Below are positions 21,800 to 33,185 of a DNA stretch of 64,000 bases, one piece after another (position 1 is the stretch's first letter; each line of letters begins with the position of its first letter). Under the pieces are notes generated by a model that saw only the letters and a list, made by a program, of their open reading frames with translations, was not told the DNA's origin and did no database searches. This DNA is from Sclerotinia nivalis. Taxonomy: Eukaryota; Ascomycota; Leotiomycetes; Helotiales; Sclerotiniaceae. The position numbers and the translations under genes were made by a program. The stretch is taken from positions 1,116,001-1,180,000 of the forward strand of contig JAPEIS010000003.1 of NCBI GenBank assembly GCA_029531795.1, given 5' to 3'.

Positions 21800-22734
21800 C
21801 TTGCTTAATTCGATAATTCTGAGCTTGTATTTGATGTTGTGGCAGAAGTGGTTGAGTGGTGTAGAAGTGCGGAAGCAATCGCTTTATCACGATCCCAACT
21901 GAGAGAGAAAGACGTTGAATACTGCCTCAGACTTTGTTGTCTGTTATTTTTGAAACCCCGTTAGCTCTATTATTCAGCTGAGGAATTTTGGTGTATTTTT
22001 AACTCCGCATCGTATCAGTAATCTGCACCCCTGAGTTCTGTTGGTATCGAGACCTTGGTGGAAAAGGGCACATGACGCTAGTTCAAAATTTGGGTTTGAA
22101 ATGTTCAGTCATCAAAAGTCTCTGCCACTACAATGCGTAGCCACTTTTAACCGACAGTCACCCCGATATTCTCCGTTCCTTTTCATCCTGCCAAAAAGTT
22201 GTATCTACATACCCTATTGGGCTTGTAAGAACCCGACGCCAGCGTATCGACCGTCAATAGAGCTATGGGAAGAGCTTGCTTCTTGCACCATGTTCATCAC
22301 GAATTGTTACGTTGAGAGACGAAGAGACAATCAGGCTGCAGAATGTAGTGAATACCAGGCCCCCCAATGTCCGTAACAAAGACTGTAGTCATATTCAATG
22401 GTAGAGGAGGTATCCCGCCCTTGCCCCGCTTCTTCACCTTTGATCACTATTCAACGGGTCGGCAATTCCAAGTAGTGAACATTTAAAACGGTGTTGAATA
22501 GTAATCGCGCCTCGGCTTTCGCACTTAGTCCTACGGACCCTCTAATGCCAAGCTCCTTTCATGCACGAGAGTAATCATTTTAATAACATCCGACCGAGGT
22601 CACCGGCGCGTATATATTGAAGGAGATGTCTGAAAACCTGTAGCAAAAGCCTGTCCAAAACTCCTCCTCACGCGATTCAGTACTCTTGTTCTCGAATAAC
22701 TCACGTCCACAAGCACTCAACTACTTCAAGAACA
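21800..22734. other. Intergenic region upstream of the tautomerase gene
   Basis: Contains the promoter of the truncated dehydrogenase (diverging left) and of the tautomerase (diverging right). A 111-codon frame at 22041-22376 has no recognisable domain and is not called as a gene. Confidence 0.4.
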
Positions 22735-23193
22735 ATGCCTCTTTGGGTTATTCACCACCCCAAGCATGCCTTTGGCGATGAGATGTCCAAAAAGTCACTG
22801 TCACAAGACATCACCAAACTTTACACGGATGTCGGTCTACCCGCTTTCTATGTCGTCGTTATCTTCACGGAGGTCTCAGATGTAAATATGTACGTTGGCG
22901 GGGACCAGAAATCCGAAACACCTTTCATTCGCATTACCGTCGACCATATCGCTGTTCGAATGGAAGACCCAAATATGTACGCGGATTGGACTTCGAAAGT
23001 TGATGGTGCGCTTAAACCTCACATTGAGGAGAAAGGATACAACTGGGAATATCACATCGACGAGACAGAGCGTCGGCTATGGAAGATCAATGGGATGTAT
23101 GCACCGCCATTTGGTAGCCAGTCAGAGAAGATATGGTTTGCTGCAAACAAGCCGCTACCCTGGGAGGAAAACGGAACGAAGGAGCCGAAATGA
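22735..23193 (+). CDS. Tautomerase-family (cis-CaaD/MSAD-like) protein
   Basis: An intronless 152-residue protein beginning MPLWVIHHP. The start places proline directly after the initiator Met, as required for the N-terminal catalytic proline of the tautomerase superfamily. 'DITKLYTDVGLPAFYVVV', 'PFIRITVDHIAVRM' and 'WEYHIDETERRLWKINGM' match the fungal Tautomerase_3 family of about 140-160 residues. Members are related to malonate semialdehyde decarboxylase and cis-3-chloroacrylic acid dehalogenase, but the substrate of the fungal proteins is not established. The protein has no signal peptide, so it is presumably cytosolic. It stands alone between two broken genes. Confidence 0.85.
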   Translation: MPLWVIHHPKHAFGDEMSKKSLSQDITKLYTDVGLPAFYVVVIFTEVSDVNMYVGGDQKSETPFIRITVDHIAVRMEDPNMYADWTSKVDGALKPHIEEKGYNWEYHIDETERRLWKINGMYAPPFGSQSEKIWFAANKPLPWEENGTKEPK

Positions 23194-23737
23194 AGGTCTA
23201 TGCACTGGAGGAGGTCTCTGATACATAGAAAGCTGAAATAATCGGGTTGTGTTCTGAGAAGCGTGTGCTCTGCAGAAGTGGCGGATTGTGTTGTGGGTAT
23301 AATCAGGTTAATATACATGATTATCACTTTTAAAAAGCTTTGCCGTTGAGGTCGATGTCCGTTAATCCATAAGTCAACAGATGCATTGCACACGTATCCC
23401 TGGAATTTTGCTTGCTTATCGTTAGGAGTGCGCCCGCATGCCCAAACATTCGTCCTGTGACCTGTCCATAGGCAGGACTCTACTAATTACTTGGTCGATA
23501 TTCGCTAATCCCACGAGTATTTGGACATAATTTAGGACGAGGAAACCTGATAATAAGTTAATAATTCTTACAGTCAAGTAAATTTTGTGCTCACATTCGC
23601 CTATAACAAGAAACCTGATATATGGATTGACTGTGGGATGAAAATGAGTGAAGAGTTGTCGGAAACGATAGGCTTTTGTGGTACATTTGTTATTGCTTAC
23701 ATAGCATGCGGAGAATGCTAGAACTGCTGCCATCTGC

Positions 23738-24206
23738 CTACGCGAGAAACATACGCTCTAAGAAGTCCACTTGTTTCTCTATATTTTTCTTGAACAATTC
23801 CCCATCGTAAGGGTCGAAATGCCCACAGCCCTCCAAGATGTGAGTTTCCATTGGATCCCGTGCCTGCTTGAACGCATCTAGGGCAAATTCTGCTGGTGTC
23901 ACAACGTCCTCGGATCCCACAGTTATCAGTAGCGGAGTAGGTGAAATTCGAGGGACCAAATCATATGGCTCGTAACGACTCGCAAGCTCGAGGCTGCATT
24001 GATGTGTCAGCTTTATGCAATGTCCATTAACTGGTATGGGGAAACAAGCCTCCTCAAAGTGACCTCGTTTTTAAATGGTGCCTTTTTGGCCCAGGCGGTA
24101 AAATATTCGTAGCTGTCGCGAGTAGGCATGACACATAATGCGGACTCGTCCGAGGACACGCTTGGAATTACAACTGGCGTCTTGCCTTCTGCTCTACCCT
24201 GGCGAT
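23738..24206 (-). pseudogene. C-terminal half of an alpha/beta hydrolase (two exons, N-terminus missing)
   Basis: Minus strand: exon 24206-24050, intron 24049-23994 (56 nt), exon 23993-23738 ending at a stop. The joined peptide includes 'GRAEGKTPVVIPSV', 'DSYEYFTAWAKKAP', 'RYEPYDLVPRISPTPLLITV' and 'ILEGCGHFDPYDGE'. These carry the late Asp (SEDVVTP) and His (GCGHFDPY) positions of the catalytic triad of a fungal hydrolase family. The nucleophile elbow (GxSxG) half is not found upstream, although a TTTCTCTTAG acceptor precedes the first exon. The intron donor reads AG|GCTTGT, a GC rather than GT donor, with a GCTGACA branch site and CAG acceptor. It is likely a truncated pseudogene; unresolved upstream exons are the alternative. 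Confidence 0.55.
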
Positions 24207-24608
24207 CTAAGAGAAAATATTAAACTGAGCTCAAATGAGAAAGAATAATGCGTCGGAAATGGCTTCTGGTACCTTGAGAAAAAAGACCATTCAACAGGTT
24301 TATAGTCTCTGGGGGATTGGAATATACTTTTCAGCAGCTAAGCTATTCTTATTAATGAAGTATTTGCATTTGGTGTCCTTACAGTGGCGTTCCTTCCAAT
24401 TCGATCAATTTCTTAATACATGCAGCAGCGTGCCGGAATTGAAAATCAAATCCGATGCTGGGTATCATCCATTCAACTTTCAATCTCATCGCTTCAACAT
24501 CGCACTTCATTGACTAAATCTGTCCTGGTATCCGCAATGCTCTATGGTCAATCCCACTTTCAGTCCTCTCGCCGAACCCGACGTTCATTCCGTACAAATA
24601 ATCATCAA

Positions 24609-25711
24609 TCAAGCGACTGGACTCCAAGGCATTGGAATCAGCACTCGACTCTTCATATTTTGAATCAATGGCACAGTCTTGTGAACTGTGTCACCCCAAC
24701 CCTCAATCTCCCAACTTTGCTCTCTTCTCTTCTTTCTCTCTTCCAGATCAGCAAACTGCCACAAATGATGTACAGTATTTAGCTCTCCAATCTGCACAAA
24801 CCAAGCTCCAACTCCTTCCATGACTTCTCTACGAGCCTTAAGACCACGACGCCAGTGGGTCTCCCATTCTAAGAGATTACCAGGGTGCAATGTGTAAGAG
24901 CGCAATTCAAAGAGACCACCAAGTTGACGTGGAGCAGTGGTAGGCCAAAAGGAAAATTCTTGCATGAGAGATACGTTCTTCTTGGTAATGAGAGACTTGA
25001 GCTTTTTGTCGAATTCGGCGAAATTGGGATGTGATGCAATACTGTGAAGGGAGTCGTGGTAACCGTGATATCGTTGATATTCCCAAATGTGAACTATCGT
25101 CATCATTCATTTATTAGTATCTGTTGGTCGAATAGGATCCAGGAGCAAACAGAAACTGAGAACTTACCAAATGTATCACAATCGCCAACCTCTGTTCTCC
25201 AGCTTCCAACCAAGTGTACTTTATTCTCTTCCATTCCCGCCATCTTTGGATACCATTCGCCAACCAATTTGACATACTCATCAACCTTATCTGGTTTCAC
25301 CTCATGGAATACAATCGAATGAACATATTTGCCTCTCGCCAAAACCTGACTGAAACTCTGTTCAATCTCCTTGTCCATTTCCCGACCTTCCGGGGTGCCA
25401 TAAATCAAGCTACTTAACTTTCCCTTCTTCTCGCCATTTCCGTTTGCATGTTCTACCCCGCTTAGTGCATGGCCTGCCGAAGCAGATGTTTGAGCTTGGG
25501 AGGAAAGATTGGACTCACTTGCAGCTTCTTTCTTACGATGTTGATCTGCGATTCTTTCTCGAAATTCTTTCTGCTTTGCATCGAATGAGGCGACACCTTG
25601 AGGGGTAATATCTGCTAGGGCTGGAGCGCGGGAGAGAGTGGTAGATGTAGTCGTGAAGGCTCGAAGAGGCTGACTCACGATAGAGCTGCGTGAGATACGT
25701 CTTGTAAACAT
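24609..25711 (-). CDS. NIPSNAP-family mitochondrial protein
   Basis: Two exons on the minus strand: 25711-25168 and 25092-24609. The 75-nt intron (GTAAGT...ATAG) joins ...DTF to VHIWEY in frame, giving about 342 residues. The N-terminus (MFTRRISRSSIVSQPLRAF) is Arg/Ser-rich without acids, a typical mitochondrial presequence. A linker rich in Ser, Ala and Gln (about residues 55-95) follows. Then come two ferredoxin-like NIPSNAP modules: 'YVHSIVFHEVKPDKVDEYVKL' and, after the intron, 'FELRSYTLHPGNLLEWETHWRRG' with 'HHLWQFADLEERKKRR'. NIPSNAP proteins are mitochondrial and linked to mitophagy signalling in animals; the fungal role is not known. The gene appears intact. Confidence 0.88.
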
Positions 25712-26815
25712 CGTGGCGATGTTGATTGATGATTGTTAGAGTTGGAGAAGCTTGGTTGATGGATGTCCAATTTTTGTAATTGAAAGCTGTAGCACTCGGA
25801 GAAAGGTGAAGGAAAGAATAGTCGCTTGTGTCAATTGAATTATTGAGGTTTTAAGCTTCAATCGTTATCCGATTCTTGTGATATATCGTTAACTTGGAAT
25901 TTTCCCGAAGTGTCGGTATGATGTTGATGTTGATGTCGTTATTGTAGTTGTAGTTGATTTACCTCGTCTCGTGTCGTTTTCGAATGCAAAGCAGAAATGA
26001 TTTCGATATACTCTCTTAAAGAATTGTCGTTATCTCCTCCTATTCTTTTCGGAGATGCAATCAACAGAAACAAAGAAAGATGGAAGCTGCAAAGTAGGTA
26101 GGTTTAATAGGTTTCGTAGCACAAGGAATCATGTAATTGGTTTAAAATGATCGCAACAATGGCAAGCTTTTTAAATACCCCGCACTTTTTGAATTCTTGT
26201 CTACCTTTTCAAGTAAGAGCGGCTTGTCAAATGAAAATGCTGCGCGGGAAGGTTGGAAATTGTATGGTAATAAATAATAGATTGGTTAGAAGTTTGTGTG
26301 GTTACAATTTTGATGTATGATGCGAGAGAAAGAGAGAAAGTGGCTGTACCGGGTAACTCTATGAATTTAAATGAGGGAAAATAGGACAAACGGAAGCAGT
26401 GACGAAGGAAGTGAGGAGTAAACAAGGATGTGTGACTCCATTTTGAGTGAATTGAGTGAATTGAGTGAATGTGAAGGCTTGAGAAGGCTTGAGCTCTTGT
26501 GGAGACCAATTGCAATTGAGAATATAAATTATTTGTATGGGGAAATTGAAGCTGAAGATGTCCATGGCTTGTCACATGTTTAGTGTGACGATAAGACTAA
26601 TCTGAGTTGGGAAGTGAGCTCTCTTGGCCTAATAAGAAAGGCAACGATAATTCTCATCCGACGTGATGTAGACGCTAACCTAAATATGTTCTAGCTTATT
26701 TTAATTGCGGCTCTTGCCATACTCAACCTCACTACCACTATCAAAATTACCACCACCTAACCTCCATTCAACCCTCCGGTACATTTCCAATCGTATTCCA
26801 CAGTACAAAATCACA

Positions 26816-27295
26816 ATGTCTTGGTTAGGAAAGAAGTTCCCTGCGCCTATCGGTATGTCAAACCCCACAATTGAAGGCCGTGAAAAGCTTTCCTTCCGTA
26901 CTTTTCCGATGTTGAAGGAATGTTCACTGATGAGATTGTGTTCTTAGCAAAGCCAATGGCTCCTTTCTTCGTTGCCGGTATGTTATTTTGAGAGCGGTTC
27001 AGTCCAAAGATATGACGGGATTGCGAATGTCGAAAGCTTTTGGAACTGGGGAAGACTAGCGTTGGAACTTTCGGGCTGATTAGTTGGGACTTAGGTGCCG
27101 TCATTATGTACGGAATCAACTCTGCTGCCAACGCCATGGCAAACAGTACGTCTAACTCCTTGCTTGATTGCAAACATGGACCACAATGCTTGATGTAAAG
27201 AGTTACTGACTAGATTGACTATGATAGGCGAGGAGTTCAAGAACGATCCTAGAAACCCAAACGCAAAGACCCCAAAGCCAGCCGATAAACACTAA
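26816..27295 (+). CDS. atp18: Mitochondrial F1Fo ATP synthase subunit j (ATP18-like)
   Basis: Four small exons: 26816-26852, 26948-26977, 27095-27145 and 27228-27295, all with GT..AG introns (95, 117 and 82 nt). They encode about 61 residues: a basic start with 'FPAPI', a hydrophobic segment 'PMAPFFVAGAVIMYGINSAA', and a C-terminus with 'EEFKNDPRNPN'. The pattern (P(T/A)PI...P.FVAG...YG...FKNDPRNP) is that of subunit i/j of the Fo sector, a single-pass inner-membrane protein of about 59-65 residues. No frame over 40 codons covers it, so a simple ORF scan would miss it. Exon 2 is only 30 nt long. The introns preserve the phase precisely, supporting a functional gene. Confidence 0.85.
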
Positions 27296-28492
27296 ATGGG
27301 AGAAGGATATGATGGTGAGGCATGATGGTCGGGAATCGCATAAAGTGAACCTTTGTTGATAGATTGGTTTGGGAGGGGCATGGATTCCCATGATGGATGT
27401 GTAAATTAAGAGACAATGAAATCATCCTGGTGTGGTCAAGGAAAACATTGTATAATGAGACTTGATGCAAGTGTGAGGAGACTTTTACACTAAAGTTCAT
27501 CATTCTTTTTGAGCATTACTTCATATCAGGGAGCAGTAAAGTGGGTTTAGTGGGTAGCCTCGAGTGAGGCTGTAATATGTCTAATCAAGTATCATAATTT
27601 GTCCTCCCTTCCCATTAGCTCCATGACAGGGGCCATAGGTATTGGATATCTATCTCCCAGAATGGAGGATTGCTGTGTGTTTTTTCAGGCTGTGGTATTC
27701 TATGACAATTCACATGTGACTTTGATGTTTATCTGGCAATGTCAAATCAAGTGATAAACCTTTCATTATCTATCTTTTGTACTTTTTCCCTTCTCTAGTT
27801 GCTCTTTATCATTCACATCTTTCTGTCACACTGTATGATTATATTGAACTTACATACAATCAATATCCAAAATGAGTATACTCACTTCAGAAAGACAAAG
27901 ATATATATGTATAGTGTCTTTCTAAATGCTATTGATAATCAATCAGAACTGTTGCTCTCAATAAAGATTAAGCCTCAACTATCCATCTCATTCTAAATTA
28001 AGGATCATGCTCTCTCCTCCTATTGTGTAAACTTGTCCAAAAAGAGATTACTGGCTATCTCGGAACTTGTAAAGACCGAAGAATCCACGGTGAATTCAAA
28101 GTATAACACCAGATTGAACATGTTGTTACCTATGGCTCGATCCCGCACGGACCTCATAACAATCATAAATCCAAACATACACTCCTCATTCCAGTAATAT
28201 CCCTAGACTCTGATCTACAAATCTCCTGCTTGATACTCTGATAAACAACTCTTTTTCCAATTAGTTTACAAGCTTATTATTGTTGTGCTTGTCACAATAA
28301 TTGTAGCTTTCAAACTACCCCTTATTCCGATATTGTACACAAACAAGCCTCCTTCAAACAATTCTACAAGTATTCAACTTTCCAGCTCTTGAGGTTGAAA
28401 GTTGAATTTGAGTCGGATCCAGTTCAAATCCCCAATTAGTTACTGCAACTTACAAGGTCAACAAACATACATACTGCATCATCAACTGCAAG
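27296..28492. other. Intergenic region, no gene seen
   Basis: 3' side of the subunit j gene and 5' side of the repeat-protein gene. It is AT-rich with pyrimidine-rich tracts. The open frames at 27249-27503 and 27799-27996 show no domain or coding bias and are not called. Confidence 0.4.
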
Positions 28493-31400
28493 ATGGCACG
28501 CGACCAAAATGTTGATTATCCCAATCAACCCACCAATCCTCCTCCTACTACTACTACTTCTCCTCTCGCACATTCTACTATTCGACCAATGGCATCACAC
28601 GACAATGGCGACTATCAGTTCACTAACACTGCAACTGAGTCCCGCAGCAGTGGACAAGGTCAAGGAGATAATTTTGTAGCACCTCCGCGATTGACACACT
28701 TGGATTTGTTGATCATTGAAAATTCGGGATTTCCAACTTTGGCTGAATTTGAGGTCTTTCTCCAGCTGTATCAGAAATCATATTATGAAATGGAGGGAGC
28801 GGAACGCAGAAAGCTTAATCAGCAGTTGGAGACTCTTCGACGTTGCATGCAACACCCACTATCAATCCAAGCAATGGTAGAAGCACAACAAAGTATCCAC
28901 CGCGGTCATCCGCATTTCAGCCTCAAGCATTGGGCAAATTTCAGCCGGAACGGATATATACTTACTTCCATGATCAGTCGTTGCCTCAACCTTACATCTT
29001 TCACTCTCCAGCGAGCCGTCTTTGAAGCTGCATTGATAGCAAATAGAAATACTATCACTTCAAAAACTCCAAGCATTTCAGGTAAAGACTGTGAAGACAT
29101 TGTATGTACCTCCTCCTTCGCCTTTTCCCAACAAACGAACTGACCCCCCAATTTAGTTATCCCGTGGTTTGCAGCAGTGGACAGCCGAGGATATTTTAAA
29201 GCTTGAGACATTCGTCTATATCCGTGGCACTGAACACCAAGTCAACAACCCTCTTTCGAAGGCTACTTCACCTATTTACTCGTCTTCTTCCTCGCGTCAA
29301 CCACTTGCTCAATGTCCAGATCCTGCCAGAAGTCTAACTGCGGACCCTGATCCAGTTGGTTTACCCTCAGACTTGCAGGGTCCTTGGAACTATTGCCAAT
29401 GTCTAAACTATCTCACTCGTCGTATGAGTAACTTCATTACATCACAGGATCCTGAACTTTTTAATTTCACCCTACCCTCGAATGATCAGCTTCAAGGCAT
29501 GACGGCAGATCAACGCGCAGAATGTATTCGCAAGCATGTCATAGAGCAAGATGCGAAGCGTGCTGCACTAAAGTCGGGCAATGGTCTGGAATCTGCTCAG
29601 GCGGAACCATGCGAGCGTGTCAGTACGGGCACACAAACTAGTGCAGAGCCGCGGCTCATCCCTAACGCTTCAACAAACTCAAGGGGCAATTGTTCTCTGG
29701 AGGAATTTTCTTATGATTATCAGAAGCATGAAAACCAAGATGCCGACTTTAATAGAAGTGGATATGGAAGTAAATACGGACCTCAGTCACCATGGAGCAG
29801 TTACGCGGATGACGGAAGTGAGGGTCCAAACTGGGGAGATGACTCTGACTCTGATTGGCTTCCCACCCAATCTGGCGATTGGATTCCACAAAAGAAATCA
29901 GCAAAGCATGTATCTTTCGTCACACTGGCTACAAACATACCACCATCTCTTTATGGACAGAAAGAAGATGTCGTTCCACTTGATATTTGGGACGACTCTG
30001 TAGCTCGTGCTACTTCTGGAATTGCGGCTCCTCCTACTTCTGATGGTGAAGGAGACCATATACTCGCTGTAGATACTCTCGCAGGAAGTACCAGTCATGC
30101 CCAGATTGTAAAGAGAGGTAATCGAAAGCACAGCTTGACCCGTGGTCAACGAGTGGCTCGTCGAGGTGCTCGACGACGTGGCAGAGGGAATGACAAAGTG
30201 AATGATATCCTGCAAAGATGCCGGTTGCAATTGGCCTCCCAGAATAAGCAACTCAATGTGTGCATTGATGCCCTCAAGATGATGAGTCAAGGAAATTTTC
30301 AAAGTCTAGAAGATCCTTTTACCTCTTGCAAGAAGGTTCCTGGACGACAAGATGGTCAAAATGTTAGCCAATTCTCTCAAGAAAATCGGACACAATTGAT
30401 GTTGGTCGAAGCATCAAAGAAGGAGCAAATGCAGATGGCACATCAGAAATTGGATGCTACTCAATCCGTTTCTCCTTCTTTGGAGAGAGTTAATCCACAG
30501 ATAGTTCCACAAGATCATGGATTTGAGAATTCGCCATTCTATCAGAAGGCATTAATGACGATCGACCAGGAGCGAAAGGAGCGACTTGAAATTGAAAGCC
30601 GAGAGCAGGATGCCATGAGAGCTGCTTATCCATCTTGGGAGAAAGTTACTCAACAAGTTGCTCCAGAAGGTAGTGATGCTTTGCAAGATTATCAGAAGCC
30701 AATAGCATTAGTCAAACAGCAGAACAAGGAGCGACTCGAGATTGAACATCAGGGACAAGGTATTATGCGAACTGCTCACCTTCCTTCGGAGGGGATCACT
30801 CAACAAATTTCGCCAAATGATGTTTCGCAAGATCAGCAAAAGCAATCGACTTTAATGGAGCAGCAGAACAAAAAGCAACTCGACATTGCATGCCAAGAGC
30901 AAAAGTCTGTTCAACCTCGCGCCAACGGTCAAGCAAACCCTGTCGATCATCGTGCTTCGCTCGGAAGTCTCGATTCTCACCTCAGTGATCCGCAAAAGGC
31001 CTTCACTTCTTCAGTCAAGGAAGCTCAGCAAACCCAGCTCGATCAATTCAAGAAGCTTGATCTTGCAATCCGCGGTTCCACTGTCAAAAAGGCTGTTACT
31101 CCTGCTAAATTTCCAAGGGAAAATAAACAAACTATATTCCGCAGCCTTAGGAAATTTGCGGAAGATTTCAAGATAACTACTCCATTGCCAAGTGATATAG
31201 CCTTTATCAATGACGGTGAGGTTCCTGTTGCTCTTTGGCAAGATTACCATTCGTGGCATCATACTAATACCGCTAATGCAGGTCCACTTCGACTTGCTAT
31301 CAAGAAAGAGAATCTTCGTCGTGCTCGTCTTGCCACTGCCCACAAGCATCGGGCGGATGGAGTTTCGACTGACAAAGCCTTGACTACTGAAGATTCCGCA

Positions 31401-31550
31401 ACCGGCACCACTTCGTCCAACTCTGCACAGCTTCAATCCAATGAGATCGACCCCGCCGATGATGAAGATAATTTCATGCAATTCATCAACAATCACATCA
31501 AGGATCGCAAAGGAGTTGAGATAGTCATAATTCCGGACGAAATGGATTAA
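28493..31550 (+). CDS. Large hypothetical Q/E-rich protein with internal repeats
   Basis: Exon 1 28493-29101 (203 codons), a 55-nt intron (GTATGT...TTTAG) and exon 2 29157-31550, in phase 0, encode 1000 residues. No enzyme domain is recognised. Residues about 60-200 form a compact predicted-helical region ('HLDLLIIENSGFPTLAEFEVFLQLY'). Residues about 330-345 carry an Arg-rich patch (RRGARRRGRG) suggesting nuclear or nucleic-acid association. From about residue 614 to 815 four to five degenerate repeats of 47-50 residues occur (QK...L..QQ.KERLEIE..EQ....), likely coiled-coil. An acidic patch (DPADDEDN) lies near the end. Frames are clean, so it is probably expressed. Its function is unknown. 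Confidence 0.75.
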
Positions 31551-33185
31551 AGAGCATCCCATATGAATCTGGTTCCCCCAAGAGTCACTCCGGGATATTG
31601 ATGGGACCAGCCTCGAGAATAATTCCCATCCGGAATAGTTATGAGCAAGCGGGTATGGGTGATAAATGGGATTATGGCAAATTGATGCATGGATGAGAGA
31701 TAATTGGAAACGACAATTTTATTCATGCGAGGTTGTAGGACACATACTGCTATTATGGTTACGGGACGAACATCTTGCTAGTTATGCCGCATATTTGATC
31801 CGGGCACCAGGATCTTGACTAGTTACTCTTTTTGAAGAGATTAGATCATTCTTTGTGCATACCGTAATCCAATTTCATTAGTAAATTTGAATGCTTGTTG
31901 TCTCTATATTTCAGGTGAACTAACCTAGATGGTCATAAATAGCGTTCTTCAAATTGGAGAAATCTACCTTCTCCCGGACTTAGGAACCCATAAGCGACGC
32001 ACTGCATCACCTAAAATCTACAACAACCAGATTCTTCTTGAAACAATATTGAGAATTGTGAGAATTGAGAAATATCAAAATGAAGCGCATTTTAGGCATC
32101 AATCTCAGGACGTACTAGCTCTTATGCACCAATTGTTGCACCCCTACTTTCTATCCTTAATAATACCCTCATTTTCTCTTGTTTCTCTCTTCCTTTTTCT
32201 TCTTAACCTCCCTATTCCATCCCATCTCATCTTAAGATCAATTATTAACTTCGCCAAGATGTATTCCCCACCATCTCCATCTTCTCACCCATCTCCACCT
32301 GCCATCTCCCCGAAATAAAACCAATCATACAATCTTCGTCGTCGGTGTATTTGAACTCTCTTGATGTGATGGCCGTAAATACGGCGAGCCTCGCTTAGAC
32401 AGTGTAATTGCACCGTGAATTGGCGAAGTACCGCTTTTTGTGGTGCAGTATAGAAACCATTAGAGTGAATATCTTAAAGCATGAAGAACCCATCTACCAG
32501 CCAGGGTGCCAGGTTAGTGGTTATACCGATTGGCAAGCGAAGAATGCAATTGTTACACGGAAGCTGCATGCATATTTTATCCCGGAACCGAGTGTTTGGT
32601 AACCATTCAGAGTTAATCATCGCCCATGCGTCCCTGATACAGTACCTATCGCCCGCAGCAAATGGCTATTATGAGGATACATGTGGCACAACTCGATGAT
32701 AATTGGGTAGCAAATGAATATGTACCGACGAGTTCCTCCAATAAGTGCACATTGATAGTGGTATCTAGAAAAGTAGTATCAAGTTTTCTCACCCGCCCAT
32801 TTTGTGCTGCTCGGTTGCGTTGGAGTTATGTTGCGCCGCATGACTGCAGCTAAGCTGTTGGGAGCTCACTGGCGAATGTTAATAATCTAGTAGATGCTCT
32901 TAAATGTTGGTCTCCATTAATGAAAACCCTGATTTTGTATCCAGCTTCCTCTTCGGGAGAGGAAGGTCGGAGTGAAGTTTAGAAAAGTGTGCCTAGCCAT
33001 GCCCTACCTGAACGTCGCACAACTTTACTTCCCCTTCCCATCAATCAGTTTAAAGGGCCTAAGACTTGGTTTCGTTTGATCTTTGGATTACTTTACCTTC
33101 AAAAAATCGTTTCTCTTTACTATATTTGCCGGCTTTTTCAAGTTTGGCATCCAAAAACTATTCTTTCACCACCCACAGCTGAATA
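31551..33185. other. Intergenic region, no gene seen
   Basis: Only short frames. A proline/serine-rich mini-frame at 32260-32319 (MYSPPSPSSHPSPPA) follows a pyrimidine-rich leader and could be the first exon of a lost gene, but nothing follows it. Confidence 0.35.

Noticed and set aside
22041..22376. 111-codon frame upstream of the tautomerase
   Set aside because: No domain or orthology cue; lies in what should be the promoter region of the tautomerase.
24376..24520. Minus-strand frame with a GTAAGG donor as a first half of the alpha/beta hydrolase
   Set aside because: Its phase does not match the acceptor at 24206 and its sequence lacks the GxSxG region; it may be unrelated noise or another lost exon.
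26201..26575. 124-codon minus-strand frame
   Set aside because: Composition follows a local tandem GAGTGAATT repeat, overlaps another frame equally long, and has no domain; probably promoter sequence.
28381..28440. GTTCAAATCC-like B box suggesting a tRNA
   Set aside because: No A box at proper distance and no acceptor-stem pairing. No other tRNA-like cloverleaf was recognised in the window.
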